A stretch of 64,000 bases of DNA from Roseateles depolymerans (GTDB lineage: Bacteria > Pseudomonadota > Gammaproteobacteria > Burkholderiales > Burkholderiaceae_C). The stretch spans positions 1,305,053 through 1,369,052 of the forward strand of contig NZ_QUMT01000002.1 in the NCBI RefSeq assembly GCF_003387155.1, read 5' to 3'. The translations under genes were made by a program, and so were the position numbers. Below the pieces are notes generated by a model. That model did not search any database, had not been told where the DNA came from, and was given only the letters and a program-made list of their open reading frames with translations. Shown here piece after piece: positions 51,953 through 59,887 of the stretch (its first letter is position 1; each line of letters opens with the position of its first letter).

Positions 51953-53725
51953 ATGATCGCTCGACTCTCCCGCCTGCTGCCGGTGCTGCCGGCCACCCTC
52001 GGCGCCGTGCTGCTGGCCGCTTGTGGCTCGATGTCCTCGCCCTCGCCCTCGGCAACGCAGGCGCCGGGCGCCTCCGCACCCTCTGCGGCCGCTGCTGCCT
52101 CCAGCCCCAGCGTGTCGGTCAAGGTCCTGGCCATCAACGACTTCCACGGCAACCTGCTGCCGTCACCGGGCGGTATCCGCATCAAGGATCCGGCCCAGTC
52201 CGACAAGCTGATCACCATCCCGGCCGGGGGCGCTGAACGCCTGGCCACCCTGGTCGCGCAGCTCAAGGCCAAGAATCCCAACCATGTGTTCGTGGCCGCC
52301 GGAGACTTGGTGGGCGCCAGCCCGCTGCTGTCCGCGCTGTTCCATGACGAGCCGACCATCGAGTCCCTGGGCATGATGGGCCTGGACCTGTCCGCCGTGG
52401 GCAACCACGAATTCGACCAGGGCCTGCAGGAACTGCTGCGCAAGCAGCAAGGCGGCTGCCATCCCAAGGACGGCTGCAAGGGGCCGACCCCGTTCACCGG
52501 CGCCAAGTACCAGTACTTGGCGGCCAGCACCGTGGACACGGCCACCGGCAAGACCGTTCTGCCGGCCTACAGCATCAAGCGTTTTGACGGAGTGGCCGTC
52601 GGCTTCATCGGCTTGACGCTCAAGGGCACGCCGGAGCTGGTCAGCCCGAGCGGGGTCAAGGGCCTGTCCTTCCAGGACGAGGCAGAGACGGTGAACCGCC
52701 TGGTGCCCGAGCTGACGAAGCAAGGCGTGCAGACGGTGGTGGTGCTGATCCATGAAGGCGGCGTCCCGACCGGCGGCTACAACGAATGCCCGGGGATTTC
52801 CGGGCCGATCGTGGACATCGTCAAGAAGCTGGATCCGCATGTGGGGCTGGTGGTGTCGGGCCATACCCATCGCGCCTACAACTGCCGCATCGATGGCCGG
52901 CTGGTGACCAGCGGCGACAAGTACGGCACCCTGATCAGCGAGATCGACCTGACCCTGGACCGCGCCACAGGCCGACTGACCGAAGCCCGTGCGGACAACC
53001 TCATCGTGCGTCCGGAAACGCCGAAGGATCCGCGCCAGACGGCGCTGATTGAGTCCTACCAGAAGCTGGCGGGTCCGCTGATTGACCGCCCGGTGGGGTT
53101 CCTCGGCCGTACCTTGAGCAAGGACGGTGACGACAAGGACCGCGGCGGCGGCAGCACCGTCGGCCAGGCAGTCGCCGACGCCATGCTGGCCGCGACGCAG
53201 GCCCCGCAAGCCGGCGGCGCGCAGATCGCGCTGACCAACATCGGTGGCGTGCGCACCGGCATCGTCCGCCGTCCGGATGGGGTGGTGACCTTCGGCGATC
53301 TGTTCGCCGCCCTGCCCTTCAGCAACACGCTGGTGGTGATGGAGTACACCGGCGCGCAACTGCTGCAGGCGCTGGAGGAGCAGTGGCAGGGCAAGGACGA
53401 CCGCTTCATGCCGCTGCAAGTTTCACAGGGGCTGCGGTATGAATGGGACCAGCGCCGTCCGCAGGGCCAGCGCGTGGTGCCGGGCAGCCTGACGCTGAAC
53501 GGCCAACCCATCCAGCCGGACCAGCGCCTGCGGGTGGTGGTCAACAGCTTCCTGCAGGCTGGCGGCGATGGCTTCCCGACGCTGGCCAAGGGCCGGCAGG
53601 TGATGGTCGGACCGGATGATGTCCAGGCCCTGGAGGCCTACTTCAAGAGCCATGGCAACACGCCGGTGATGCCGACGGCGCTGAACCGGACGGTGCGGGT
53701 GGACCTGGGCGGTCAGGAGGAGTGA
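51953..53725 (+). CDS. 5'-nucleotidase/UshA-type metallophosphatase lipoprotein
   Basis: A 590-residue exported nucleotide phosphatase. The signal peptide ends in a lipobox (AVLLAAC), so it is membrane-anchored, followed by a Ser/Ala/Pro linker. The metallophosphatase domain has INDFHGNLLP, AAGDLVGASP, GNHEFDQG and VSGHTHRAYN. The C-terminal substrate domain has GGVRTGIV and a GDGFP segment. The ATG at 51953 follows a TGGAG site. It may salvage phosphate and nucleosides, possibly feeding the preceding pnuC system from NAD breakdown. Confidence 0.88.
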   Translation: MIARLSRLLPVLPATLGAVLLAACGSMSSPSPSATQAPGASAPSAAAAASSPSVSVKVLAINDFHGNLLPSPGGIRIKDPAQSDKLITIPAGGAERLATLVAQLKAKNPNHVFVAAGDLVGASPLLSALFHDEPTIESLGMMGLDLSAVGNHEFDQGLQELLRKQQGGCHPKDGCKGPTPFTGAKYQYLAASTVDTATGKTVLPAYSIKRFDGVAVGFIGLTLKGTPELVSPSGVKGLSFQDEAETVNRLVPELTKQGVQTVVVLIHEGGVPTGGYNECPGISGPIVDIVKKLDPHVGLVVSGHTHRAYNCRIDGRLVTSGDKYGTLISEIDLTLDRATGRLTEARADNLIVRPETPKDPRQTALIESYQKLAGPLIDRPVGFLGRTLSKDGDDKDRGGGSTVGQAVADAMLAATQAPQAGGAQIALTNIGGVRTGIVRRPDGVVTFGDLFAALPFSNTLVVMEYTGAQLLQALEEQWQGKDDRFMPLQVSQGLRYEWDQRRPQGQRVVPGSLTLNGQPIQPDQRLRVVVNSFLQAGGDGFPTLAKGRQVMVGPDDVQALEAYFKSHGNTPVMPTALNRTVRVDLGGQEE

Positions 53726-53776
53726 GGCGGCATGGGGCCTTGGCCCCGGTGGGACGCCCCACCGCATTGAGTCGGC

Positions 53777-53798
53777 GCCCTTCCGGCCACGGAAGGGC
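53777..53798. terminator. Hairpin between convergent nucleotidase and hslO genes
   Basis: GCCCTTCCG-GCCA-CGGAAGGGC, perfect 9-bp stem between convergent genes, without a T-tract. Confidence 0.5.
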
Positions 53799-53810
53799 CC
53801 GTCCCAAGCC

Positions 53811-54767
53811 TTATTGGATCTGCCCACTCCCCGGCGCCTGATTCTGCGGATCGGTGAAGAGCTCTCCCACATCCACCGCGTCGAACTTGTAGTGGTTGCC
53901 GCAGAACTCGCAGCCGATTTCCACGCCGCCCAGCTCGGCCAGCACTTCGTCCACTTCCTTGCGGCCCAGGCCCAGCAGCATGCGACCCACGCGCTCGCGG
54001 GAGCAGGTGCAGGCAAAGTGCGGGGTCTGCGGCTCGAATCGCCGCACGTTCTCTTCCCAGAAGAGGCGGCGCAGGATGGTGTCGCTGTCCAGGGTCAGCA
54101 GCTCTTCGTTGGTCAGCGTCGCCGCCAGCATGCTGATGCGGTTGTAGGCGTCCTCCATCAGCTCGCGCTCCACCCCGGAACTGGCGCCTGCTTCCAGATT
54201 GCCCTCACCCTCGATCGGCAGGCGCTGGATCAGCAGCCCGGCGGCCATCTGGTCGTTTGCCGCCAGCACCAGCGTGCTGTCCAACTGCTCGGACTGACGC
54301 ATGTAATGCTGCAGCACCTCCGACAGCTTGTTCAGCGGCTCGCCTTCCGGCCCCACCAGCGACACCAGCCCTTGATACGGCTGCTGCCCAGGCAGACGGT
54401 CCTTGGGGTCCAGCGTGATGGCGCAGCGGCCCTGGCCATGCGCATTGAGCATCTGCTGCAGCGTGGCGTCGTCCGGCACTTCATCGCGGGTCTTGGCGGT
54501 GGCGCGGAAGCTCATGTCCGGCTGCACCTCGGCCACCGCCAGCTTCAGCGGGCCATCGCCCATCACCTGGAAGATCAGCGCGCCGCTGAACTTGATGTTG
54601 GCCTGCATCAGCACGCCGGCCGCAGCCATCTGGCCCACCAGGTCGCGCACTGCCGGCGGCAGGGGCTCCTTGCGACGGCTCAGCAGCTCTTTCCAGCTGC
54701 TGTCCAGCCGCACCAGCACGCCGCGCACCGGCAGGCCTTCAAACAGGAACTTGTGCAGTTCGCTCAT
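53811..54767 (-). CDS. hslO: Redox-regulated chaperone Hsp33
   Basis: A 318-residue chaperone activated by oxidation. The C-terminal zinc site has the four switch cysteines: CxC in FACTCSRER and CxxC in GCEFCGNHY, with the usual spacing. The fold's N-terminal half begins LHKFLFEGLPVRGVLVRL. Followed on the same strand by the carbonic-anhydrase gene upstream (10-bp gap), a common pair. Confidence 0.93.
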   Translation of the reverse strand: MSELHKFLFEGLPVRGVLVRLDSSWKELLSRRKEPLPPAVRDLVGQMAAAGVLMQANIKFSGALIFQVMGDGPLKLAVAEVQPDMSFRATAKTRDEVPDDATLQQMLNAHGQGRCAITLDPKDRLPGQQPYQGLVSLVGPEGEPLNKLSEVLQHYMRQSEQLDSTLVLAANDQMAAGLLIQRLPIEGEGNLEAGASSGVERELMEDAYNRISMLAATLTNEELLTLDSDTILRRLFWEENVRRFEPQTPHFACTCSRERVGRMLLGLGRKEVDEVLAELGGVEIGCEFCGNHYKFDAVDVGELFTDPQNQAPGSGQIQ

Positions 54768-54777
54768 GGTCTCTCTT

Positions 54778-55302
54778 TCAGTCGATTCGGGTCAGGGTGT
54801 CGGCATAACGCTGGCCGTTGCGCACGTAATGCGCGGCACTGAGCGCCAGGCCCTGGATCTGTTCGGGCGTCAATTCACGCACCACCTTGGCCGGGCTGCC
54901 CATGATCAGGCTGCCGTCCGGGAATTCTTTGCCCTCGGTCACCAGCGAGCCCGCGCCCACCAGACAGTTGCGGCCGATACGGGCGCCATTCAAGACCACC
55001 GCCCCAATGCCGATGAGGGAGTTGTCTCCCACCGTGCAGCCATGCAGCATCACCTGGTGGCCGACGGTCACATTGGTGCCCAGCACCAGCGGCATGCCCG
55101 CGTCCGCATGCAACACGCTGCCGTCCTGGATGTTGGAGCCGGCGCCGATGGTCAGGTGCTCGCTGTCGCCGCGCAGGACGGCGTTGAACCAGACGCTGAC
55201 CCGGTCGCCCAGGGTCACCCGCCCGATCACGTGGGCGCTGTCGGCCACCCAGACGGCTTCCCCCAGTTCGGGCCTGTGTTCGCCCAGTTGATAGACAGCC
55301 AT
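54778..55302 (-). CDS. Gamma carbonic anhydrase family protein
   Basis: A 174-residue left-handed beta-helix protein (PaaY/YrdA type). The metal His ligands fall in the hexapeptide region ([16 protein letters not shown]). The ATG at 55302 ([11 protein letters not shown]) gives the family start. Whether it hydrates CO2 is not certain for this subgroup. Divergent from the disrupted DUF455 gene. Confidence 0.88.
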   Translation of the reverse strand: MAVYQLGEHRPELGEAVWVADSAHVIGRVTLGDRVSVWFNAVLRGDSEHLTIGAGSNIQDGSVLHADAGMPLVLGTNVTVGHQVMLHGCTVGDNSLIGIGAVVLNGARIGRNCLVGAGSLVTEGKEFPDGSLIMGSPAKVVRELTPEQIQGLALSAAHYVRNGQRYADTLTRID

Positions 55303-55360
55303 GTGCGGTGCTCCCGGTCGGTGGCCGGCGGCAGCCGACGCAAAAGCGATAATTCTAAGG

Positions 55361-55627
55361 ATGGAACTCCGCACCCGCGCCTTGCAGGTCCTTCTGATCC
55401 CGGACCCGCACGAGAAGGCGGACGCCGCCCGCGCGCTTTTTGATCAACGCGACCGCCTGGCCCTGGACCGGGAGGCCCAGCTGCAGCCCGATGCCGAGCT
55501 GCCTGGCCGGCCCGAGCGGCCGCGTTTGCTGTCGGTGTTGCAGGTGCCCTCGCGTTCCCCGTTCACGACGCAGGGCCGCGCGGCGCTGCTGCATGCCATC
55601 GCGCACATCGAGTTCAATGCCATCAAG
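55361..55627 (+). pseudogene. DUF455 ferritin-like protein, 5' fragment cut by the island
   Basis: The first 88 codons encode the N-terminus of a DUF455 (MiaE-like ferritin) protein: [20 protein letters not shown]..., LPGRPERP, LLHAIAHIEFNAI. The family continues with NLALDA and several hundred residues carrying the di-iron ligands. Here homology stops at base about 55624 and the frame runs 31 foreign codons to a stop at 55720. Composition becomes AT-richer at the same point and a recombinase gene begins 56 bp later. Insertion of a mobile element is therefore the likely cause; the 3' part should lie beyond the island's other end. Confidence 0.72.
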
Positions 55628-55679
55628 GCATGTTTGCATATTGGAATAAAATCAACCAGGTCCACTCCTGGGTTGATCA

Positions 55680-57272
55680 ATGCCAACCGCATACAGCTAC
55701 GTCCGCTTCAGTTCAGCTAAGCAAGCGGACGGCGACAGTCTTCGTCGCCAAACTGAGATCACCGAGGCCTACGCTCGGAAGCACGGCCTCACAATCGACC
55801 CACGGCGCTACGCCGACCTTGGCGTCTCTGCCGCAAAGGGCAAGAACTTCAAGGAAGGTGACCTCGCAGCCTTCTTGAAAGCCATTGACGAGGGTGTCAT
55901 CGCCCCCGGCTCCTACCTCCTGGTCGAAAACTTCGATCGGCTGTCGCGCACACCGCCGATGACAGCCCTGCACCTGTTCCAGACCATCATCGGTAAAGGG
56001 ATCAGCGTCGTCACATTGAGCGATGAGAAGCTGTACAGCACGGAGACCCTGAACCGGAACTGGACTGACCTCGTCCAAGCCCTAATGCAGATGTCACGGG
56101 CGCACGACGAGAACAACCGCCGCACCGACAACGTCAGAAAGGCATGGAGCGCCAAGCGTGCCGAGAACATCAAGAGCGGCACGAAGTTGACTGCGATGGG
56201 GCCGGGCTGGCTGCGGCTAAGTGAGGACAAAACGACTTGGCACCAGATCAAGGAGAAGGTCGAAGTGGTCGCCAGGATCTTCGCTCTAGCACACGATGGT
56301 CATGGCTCCCCGACGATCGCTCGCATGCTCAATGCGGACAAGGTGCCGATGCTCAAAGGTGCTAACAACCGCTCCAAAGATTCGGCGGGTTGGCAGTCCG
56401 GTACCGTTCAGCACGTCCTGAAGAACAGCGCCGTCATCGGCACCTACACACCGAAGAAGGCTGACGCCCCGCCGATCGAAAACTACTACCCGCAGATCAT
56501 CAAGCGTGAACTGTTCTACGAGGTACAGGCGCTCATCAAGTCTAGAGCTGGCAAGGGAGGTCGCAAGGGCGAAGGGATCTCAAACCTGTTTTCCGGCATC
56601 TCCTATTGCAAGGCATGCGGGACGAAGATGCGGACTGTCAGCGCGTCCGGTGACCATCGCTACCTGCGGTGCATCAGTGCCCATAGCAACCAAGGCTGCA
56701 GCGAGCCAAAGCTGCCGTACCTTGCAGTTGAAGAGGCGGTGCTCAATCGAATTCTCAACGCCCAGCAGCGGATGATCCTGCGACAAGAAGGTGTGGAGAT
56801 GAGGTCGGACCCCACGGCAGCCATCAAGGGCGAAATTGCCACGAAGCAAGAGCGCCTTGATCGCTATAACCAAATGATCGGGGACGGCGAGGTCGCGGCT
56901 CCGAAATCGACGCTGGCGATCATCATTAAGCTTGAAGCTGAGATCGATCAGCTTAAAGAGCAATTGAAGAAAGCGGTCGTACCCATCCCTGAAGACGAAG
57001 CATGGATGAGTGCGATTCGCCTTCGGTGGGAACACGATAAGTTGAAGGCGGATCCATCCAAGCTTGCAGAGCTGACGGACCTTCGTCGCAGGATGCAGAG
57101 CTCGATCCGTCAGTTCATCCACCGCATTGACTTCGCACCCGAGCAAGACGCGATTACCGTGACGTTCATCAGCCGCAAGGACGGACGCCACCTTGAGCGT
57201 GCCCTGAGCTACCGCTCCTTCAAGCAGGATCGCGGCTTCCAGAAGGGCAACGTCAACGGCAAGCGCCCCTGA
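55680..57272 (+). CDS. Large serine recombinase (island integrase)
   Basis: A 530-residue serine integrase. The resolvase-type catalytic domain has the nucleophile Ser in YVRFSSAKQADGDSL (residue 11) and the arginine patch in FDRLSR. A recombinase domain follows, with HDGHGSPTIARMLN and WQSGTVQHVLKN. A zinc ribbon comes next (CKACGTKM ... RCISAHSNQGC), and then a coiled coil (residues about 380-440). It lies at the very left end of the island, 56 bp from the junction, and most likely catalysed integration into the DUF455 gene. The ATG at 55680 has no clear ribosome site. Confidence 0.9.
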   Translation: MPTAYSYVRFSSAKQADGDSLRRQTEITEAYARKHGLTIDPRRYADLGVSAAKGKNFKEGDLAAFLKAIDEGVIAPGSYLLVENFDRLSRTPPMTALHLFQTIIGKGISVVTLSDEKLYSTETLNRNWTDLVQALMQMSRAHDENNRRTDNVRKAWSAKRAENIKSGTKLTAMGPGWLRLSEDKTTWHQIKEKVEVVARIFALAHDGHGSPTIARMLNADKVPMLKGANNRSKDSAGWQSGTVQHVLKNSAVIGTYTPKKADAPPIENYYPQIIKRELFYEVQALIKSRAGKGGRKGEGISNLFSGISYCKACGTKMRTVSASGDHRYLRCISAHSNQGCSEPKLPYLAVEEAVLNRILNAQQRMILRQEGVEMRSDPTAAIKGEIATKQERLDRYNQMIGDGEVAAPKSTLAIIIKLEAEIDQLKEQLKKAVVPIPEDEAWMSAIRLRWEHDKLKADPSKLAELTDLRRRMQSSIRQFIHRIDFAPEQDAITVTFISRKDGRHLERALSYRSFKQDRGFQKGNVNGKRP

Positions 57273-57320
57273 AGGTTGGTCAACCGGTTAGCCAAACCGC
57301 CCCCTCCGTATAAATAGCCT

Positions 57321-57423
57321 GTCAGCTTGAGAGAGCGCAGAAGCCGCCAAGCTCATCGGCGCAAGGCCGACCTTGATTCATCAGGGCGCTCTCTCAAGCT
57401 GACCCGGTTCTTGGCGGCACCGG
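57321..57423 (+). ncRNA. Candidate structured RNA: two hairpins with kissing loops
   Basis: Arms 57321-57338 and 57386-57403 are perfectly complementary (18 bp). Inside the first loop is a small hairpin (57356-57370) and the segment GCCGCCAAG (57343-57351). Directly downstream a second hairpin (57404-57408 with 57419-57423) presents CTTGGCGGC (57410-57418) in its loop, the exact complement. The result is a two-hairpin, 9-bp kissing-loop or pseudoknot design. A TATAAAT at 57309-57315 could be its -10. It ends 27 nt before the polymerase-like gene. It could be a leader RNA, a separate ncRNA or a DNA structure. Fold read by eye only. Confidence 0.45.
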
Positions 57424-57449
57424 TCCTGACAACAAAATCAAGGCGAGAC

Positions 57450-58511
57450 ATGGCAACACTGACCCTCACGGCGTACAAGCCCAACCTGAAAGATCCCCGC
57501 GTTCAAAAGCGGGTTGCTTCTGTGCTGGCATGGGTCGATCTGCACCTGTCGCCGACGTCACCTCAGCCCGTCCATCACGACAAGCTGCGCTCCGTTTTCG
57601 GCACCCCGACCAATCCCCTCTCTGCCTACCTCCGCGCCAACCTGCTCTGCCAAGTCGGGACGTACATCCCCGGCCAGCAGTCACTGAGTTACACGCTGAA
57701 CAAGGCCAAACGAGACAAGCTGGAGCAACAGCTACACCAGCTAATGGTTACTACAAGTGGCCCGAGCAACGCCGACATGTACCCCGAGCTAGCCACCCTT
57801 GAGTTCACGTACAGCCTGAAGTCAGACCGGTACTGGCACCCGCTGCAGAACATCAAGCGCGAGAAGAAGGCCGACCTGTGGCGCAATCACCTGCCCTACA
57901 GCTACGACACCGAAGCTTGCGCTCCAACCATCCTGTTCCAGTGCGCGTCAGCCCACGGCCTATCTGATGTTCTGCTGGAACCCCTCCGCGCCTACCTTGA
58001 CGACCGGACCAAGTTCCGCAGCCACGTCGCCACCCTCACCGGCCTGAGCCTGACCGACTCCAAGAAGCTGATCAATTCCCTGTTCAACGGTGCTCGGTTG
58101 GCCGCCAACAGCTACTGCTCCGCGTTCCGACTCATGGGCTACGACGAAGCCGCCATGGCACGCCTGAAGGCCGATCCCCAGGTCAAAGCCCTGCTCCGCA
58201 ACATCAAGGCAGTCTGGTCCCGGCTTGAGCTAGTTGAGACCCACAAGCAGACGCCGACCCTGTCCGAAGTTCTGGCCGGTACCGCAAAACCGGTCGAGAA
58301 GAAGCTGAAGACATCCGCTCAGAAGTGGTCGTACTACTTCGCCCGTGAACGCCGGATCCTGGATTCAATTACGGACGAACTCCGTCAGGCCGGGATCAAA
58401 CATTTCACTGAACACGATGGATTTCGGACGGACCGGGAGATTGATGTCGCGGCTATTCAATTTGCTGTCAAGACGAAGACGGGATTCGACATCAAGCTTA
58501 AGGCCGAGTGA
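57450..58511 (+). CDS. Putative superfamily A / T7-RNAP-like polymerase of a mobile element (TV-Pol-like)
   Basis: A 353-residue protein with no close relative I can name. Residues 1-90 resemble a winged-helix-like domain (LRSVFGTPTNPLSAYLRANL). The rest shows the three palm motifs in the right order. Motif A has D153 and E155 (YSYDTEACAPTILFQ), motif B has a basic helix with K205/K206 and NSLFNGAR, and motif C has H322-D323 (TEHDGF). DNA polymerases of family A usually have HDE at motif C and T7-type RNA polymerases HDS, so HDG is nearer the latter. The TV-Pol family of mobile elements and virophages is the best match by description. The ATG at 57450 has an AAGGCGAG site. A repeat copy lies inside it (codons about 96-103). 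Confidence 0.5.
   Translation: MATLTLTAYKPNLKDPRVQKRVASVLAWVDLHLSPTSPQPVHHDKLRSVFGTPTNPLSAYLRANLLCQVGTYIPGQQSLSYTLNKAKRDKLEQQLHQLMVTTSGPSNADMYPELATLEFTYSLKSDRYWHPLQNIKREKKADLWRNHLPYSYDTEACAPTILFQCASAHGLSDVLLEPLRAYLDDRTKFRSHVATLTGLSLTDSKKLINSLFNGARLAANSYCSAFRLMGYDEAAMARLKADPQVKALLRNIKAVWSRLELVETHKQTPTLSEVLAGTAKPVEKKLKTSAQKWSYYFARERRILDSITDELRQAGIKHFTEHDGFRTDREIDVAAIQFAVKTKTGFDIKLKAE
57731..57759 (+). repeat. Dispersed repeat, copy 1 (inside polymerase gene)
   Basis: Contains the core CTAATGGTTACTACAAGT at 57741-57758 plus upstream GAGCAACA shared with copies 2 and 3. In frame it encodes LHQLMVTTSG, between the N-terminal domain and the polymerase core. Confidence 0.85.
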
Positions 58512-58521
58512 GAGACACATA

Positions 58522-58688
58522 AGCAGGAGCAACAAGCACGCTACCAGCTAATGGTTACTACAAGTACCGGAAGAAGCAGAATCATGCAGGAGCAACATGC
58601 ACCACCAGCTAATGGTTACTACATCTTTCCCGGAAAAATGAACTGGTGAGCCCTGGCACGCCCGTAGTAATGGTTACTACAAGTGCCC
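58522..58688 (+). repeat. Short direct-repeat array behind the polymerase gene (copies 2-4)
   Basis: Cores start at 58548, 58609 and 58667, about 60 bp apart. Copies 2 and 3 also share GCAGGAGCAACA upstream, giving a unit of about 42 bp. Copy 4 keeps only the core but becomes a perfect hairpin (GTAGTAA-TGG-TTACTAC). A further 13-bp partial match (GCTACACCAGCTA) lies at 58738-58750. The array is iteron-like and adjoins a putative replication polymerase. No cas genes and no uniform spacers, so it is not a CRISPR. Confidence 0.85.
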
Positions 58689-58706
58689 TGCCCGACATAC
58701 TCGCAC

Positions 58707-58952
58707 CTACAACCAACCTGCAGCCTTGGCGGCTTGTGCTACACCAGCTATGAAAATTCCGCCCCCCCAAAGAATTCGTGGTAGCTTGCAAACAAACAAG
58801 GCAGCCAACCGCACTCCCGGACCGTCCTTGCTGAAATGCTTCAGCGGATCCGTCGCCTGCAGAGACCGTAGATAAAGTTTGTGCGCGAATTCGGGCATGG
58901 ACACTATTGTTCCTGAATCGCCGAACACCGCAATAGCAACACGTGACCCCAA
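58707..58952 (-). CDS. Hypothetical small membrane protein
   Basis: Not recognised. 81 codons, or 63 if M at 58898 is used (MPEFAHKLYLRSLQ). The C-terminal third is hydrophobic (ILWGGGIFIAGVAQAAKAAG), suggesting one membrane segment. It overlaps the end of the repeat array region. Coding status is uncertain. Confidence 0.35.
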   Translation of the reverse strand: MGSRVAIAVFGDSGTIVSMPEFAHKLYLRSLQATDPLKHFSKDGPGVRLAALFVCKLPRILWGGGIFIAGVAQAAKAAGWL

Positions 58953-58969
58953 CGCAGGAAAACTGAAGA

Positions 58970-59164
58970 TTGGCAGCCGCAGCGAATAGAGCCAAGCAAC
59001 TCGCCCGCCTGAACCGGAGGCAGAATTCCTTTATTAATCAGCAACTTACGCAACAGGCCAAGCAGTCACCAAGGCCTAAGATAGATTCCAATCTGCAAGC
59101 CGTGGATCGTCTTGTCATAGAAGATCACGACAGGAAGATCCCCAGCAAACTGCAGAAATCGTAG
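58970..59164 (+). CDS. Hypothetical small basic protein
   Basis: Not recognised. A 64-codon frame from a TTG, rich in Lys, Arg and Gln (LARLNRRQNSFINQQLTQQ). It could encode a small nucleic-acid-binding protein or be chance. The start is weak. Confidence 0.25.
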   Translation: MAAAANRAKQLARLNRRQNSFINQQLTQQAKQSPRPKIDSNLQAVDRLVIEDHDRKIPSKLQKS

Positions 59165-59191
59165 TAGGTCGGGCGCTACCTAGGGACATGC

Positions 59192-59386
59192 CTAGAAGTG
59201 CACAAGCCGGTGGATGACCCAGGCGGCCCCGCCGCCTCCGCACGCAGCAACGATCACCGCTCCCAGCCGGTCATTCAGCACCAGCATGAGCAGGGCAAGC
59301 AGGAACACCCACGGCTTGTCCTTGGGAACCTGCTTCAGAGGTTCCGTAAGCCGCGATTCTTGGTTGGGAGTGCGACGGGTTGTCAT
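59192..59386 (-). CDS. Hypothetical small membrane protein
   Basis: Not recognised. 64 residues from the ATG at 59386 (MTTRRTPNQESRLTEPLKQV): a charged N-terminus, then two hydrophobic stretches (WVFLLALLMLVL and GAVIVAACGGGGAAWVI). The layout resembles small toxins, holins or membrane effectors of mobile elements. No partner identified. Confidence 0.45.
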   Translation of the reverse strand: MTTRRTPNQESRLTEPLKQVPKDKPWVFLLALLMLVLNDRLGAVIVAACGGGGAAWVIHRLVHF

Positions 59387-59887
59387 GCAGCATATTGTCG
59401 TTGGGTGCTGCAAGCTTTTTCTTCGTACCTTAGGTGTAAACCCTCGATTTTTGGCGCTAACTTAGTAGACGCTCACCGGCTATGCCTTGTAATACAAACT
59501 CTGTTGTATTTTTTCAAGATGGAGTTCTTCTGCACAATTTCCACTGATACAGCCACTGTAGATGGGCTTGCCTTGGCCACCTCTTGCGCTACATGCGGTC
59601 GAAGCTTTGCGTTTCGCTCCGCTTCTTCAACCTGCGAAAATTAATGACCAACGGGTCATCTATTCTCGTCAACTCCTATCTGAAACGTGACGAGTCGCCT
59701 GCCGGAGGTGTCCGGACCGCTCGATGACTGACCCATCATCCCGACGGTCAGACACTCCCCAGGCCTCACCAGGACCTTCGAGGGTAGGCACGGTGCACCA
59801 ACGGTTGGCCTACGGTGGGGAACGGTTTCCATGCCCTGGGGCAGACGCTGGACAAGAACCTGACAGTGAAATGGAAAGAGCGTCGCC
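59387..59887. other. About 500-bp AT-richer stretch without a clear gene
   Basis: Only a terminator (59491-59514) is clear. Short frames here overlap one another and show no recognisable composition. Confidence 0.5.
59491..59514 (+). terminator. Intrinsic terminator-like hairpin in the island
   Basis: AATACAA-ACTCTG-TTGTATT followed by TTTT. It would end a plus-strand transcript from the 58970 region or an unannotated RNA. Confidence 0.55.

Noticed and set aside
58522..58688. Repeat array considered as a CRISPR
   Set aside because: Repeats are imperfect, one copy is in a gene and one is inverted elsewhere, inter-repeat segments share sequence, and no cas gene is present.
58609..58995. 128-codon minus-strand frame over the repeats
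   Set aside because: Runs through the repeat array and has Cys/Ser-rich composition unlike a folded protein.
59198..59644. 148-codon plus-strand frame in the island
   Set aside because: It crosses the small membrane protein in antisense and a terminator hairpin, with no ribosome site.
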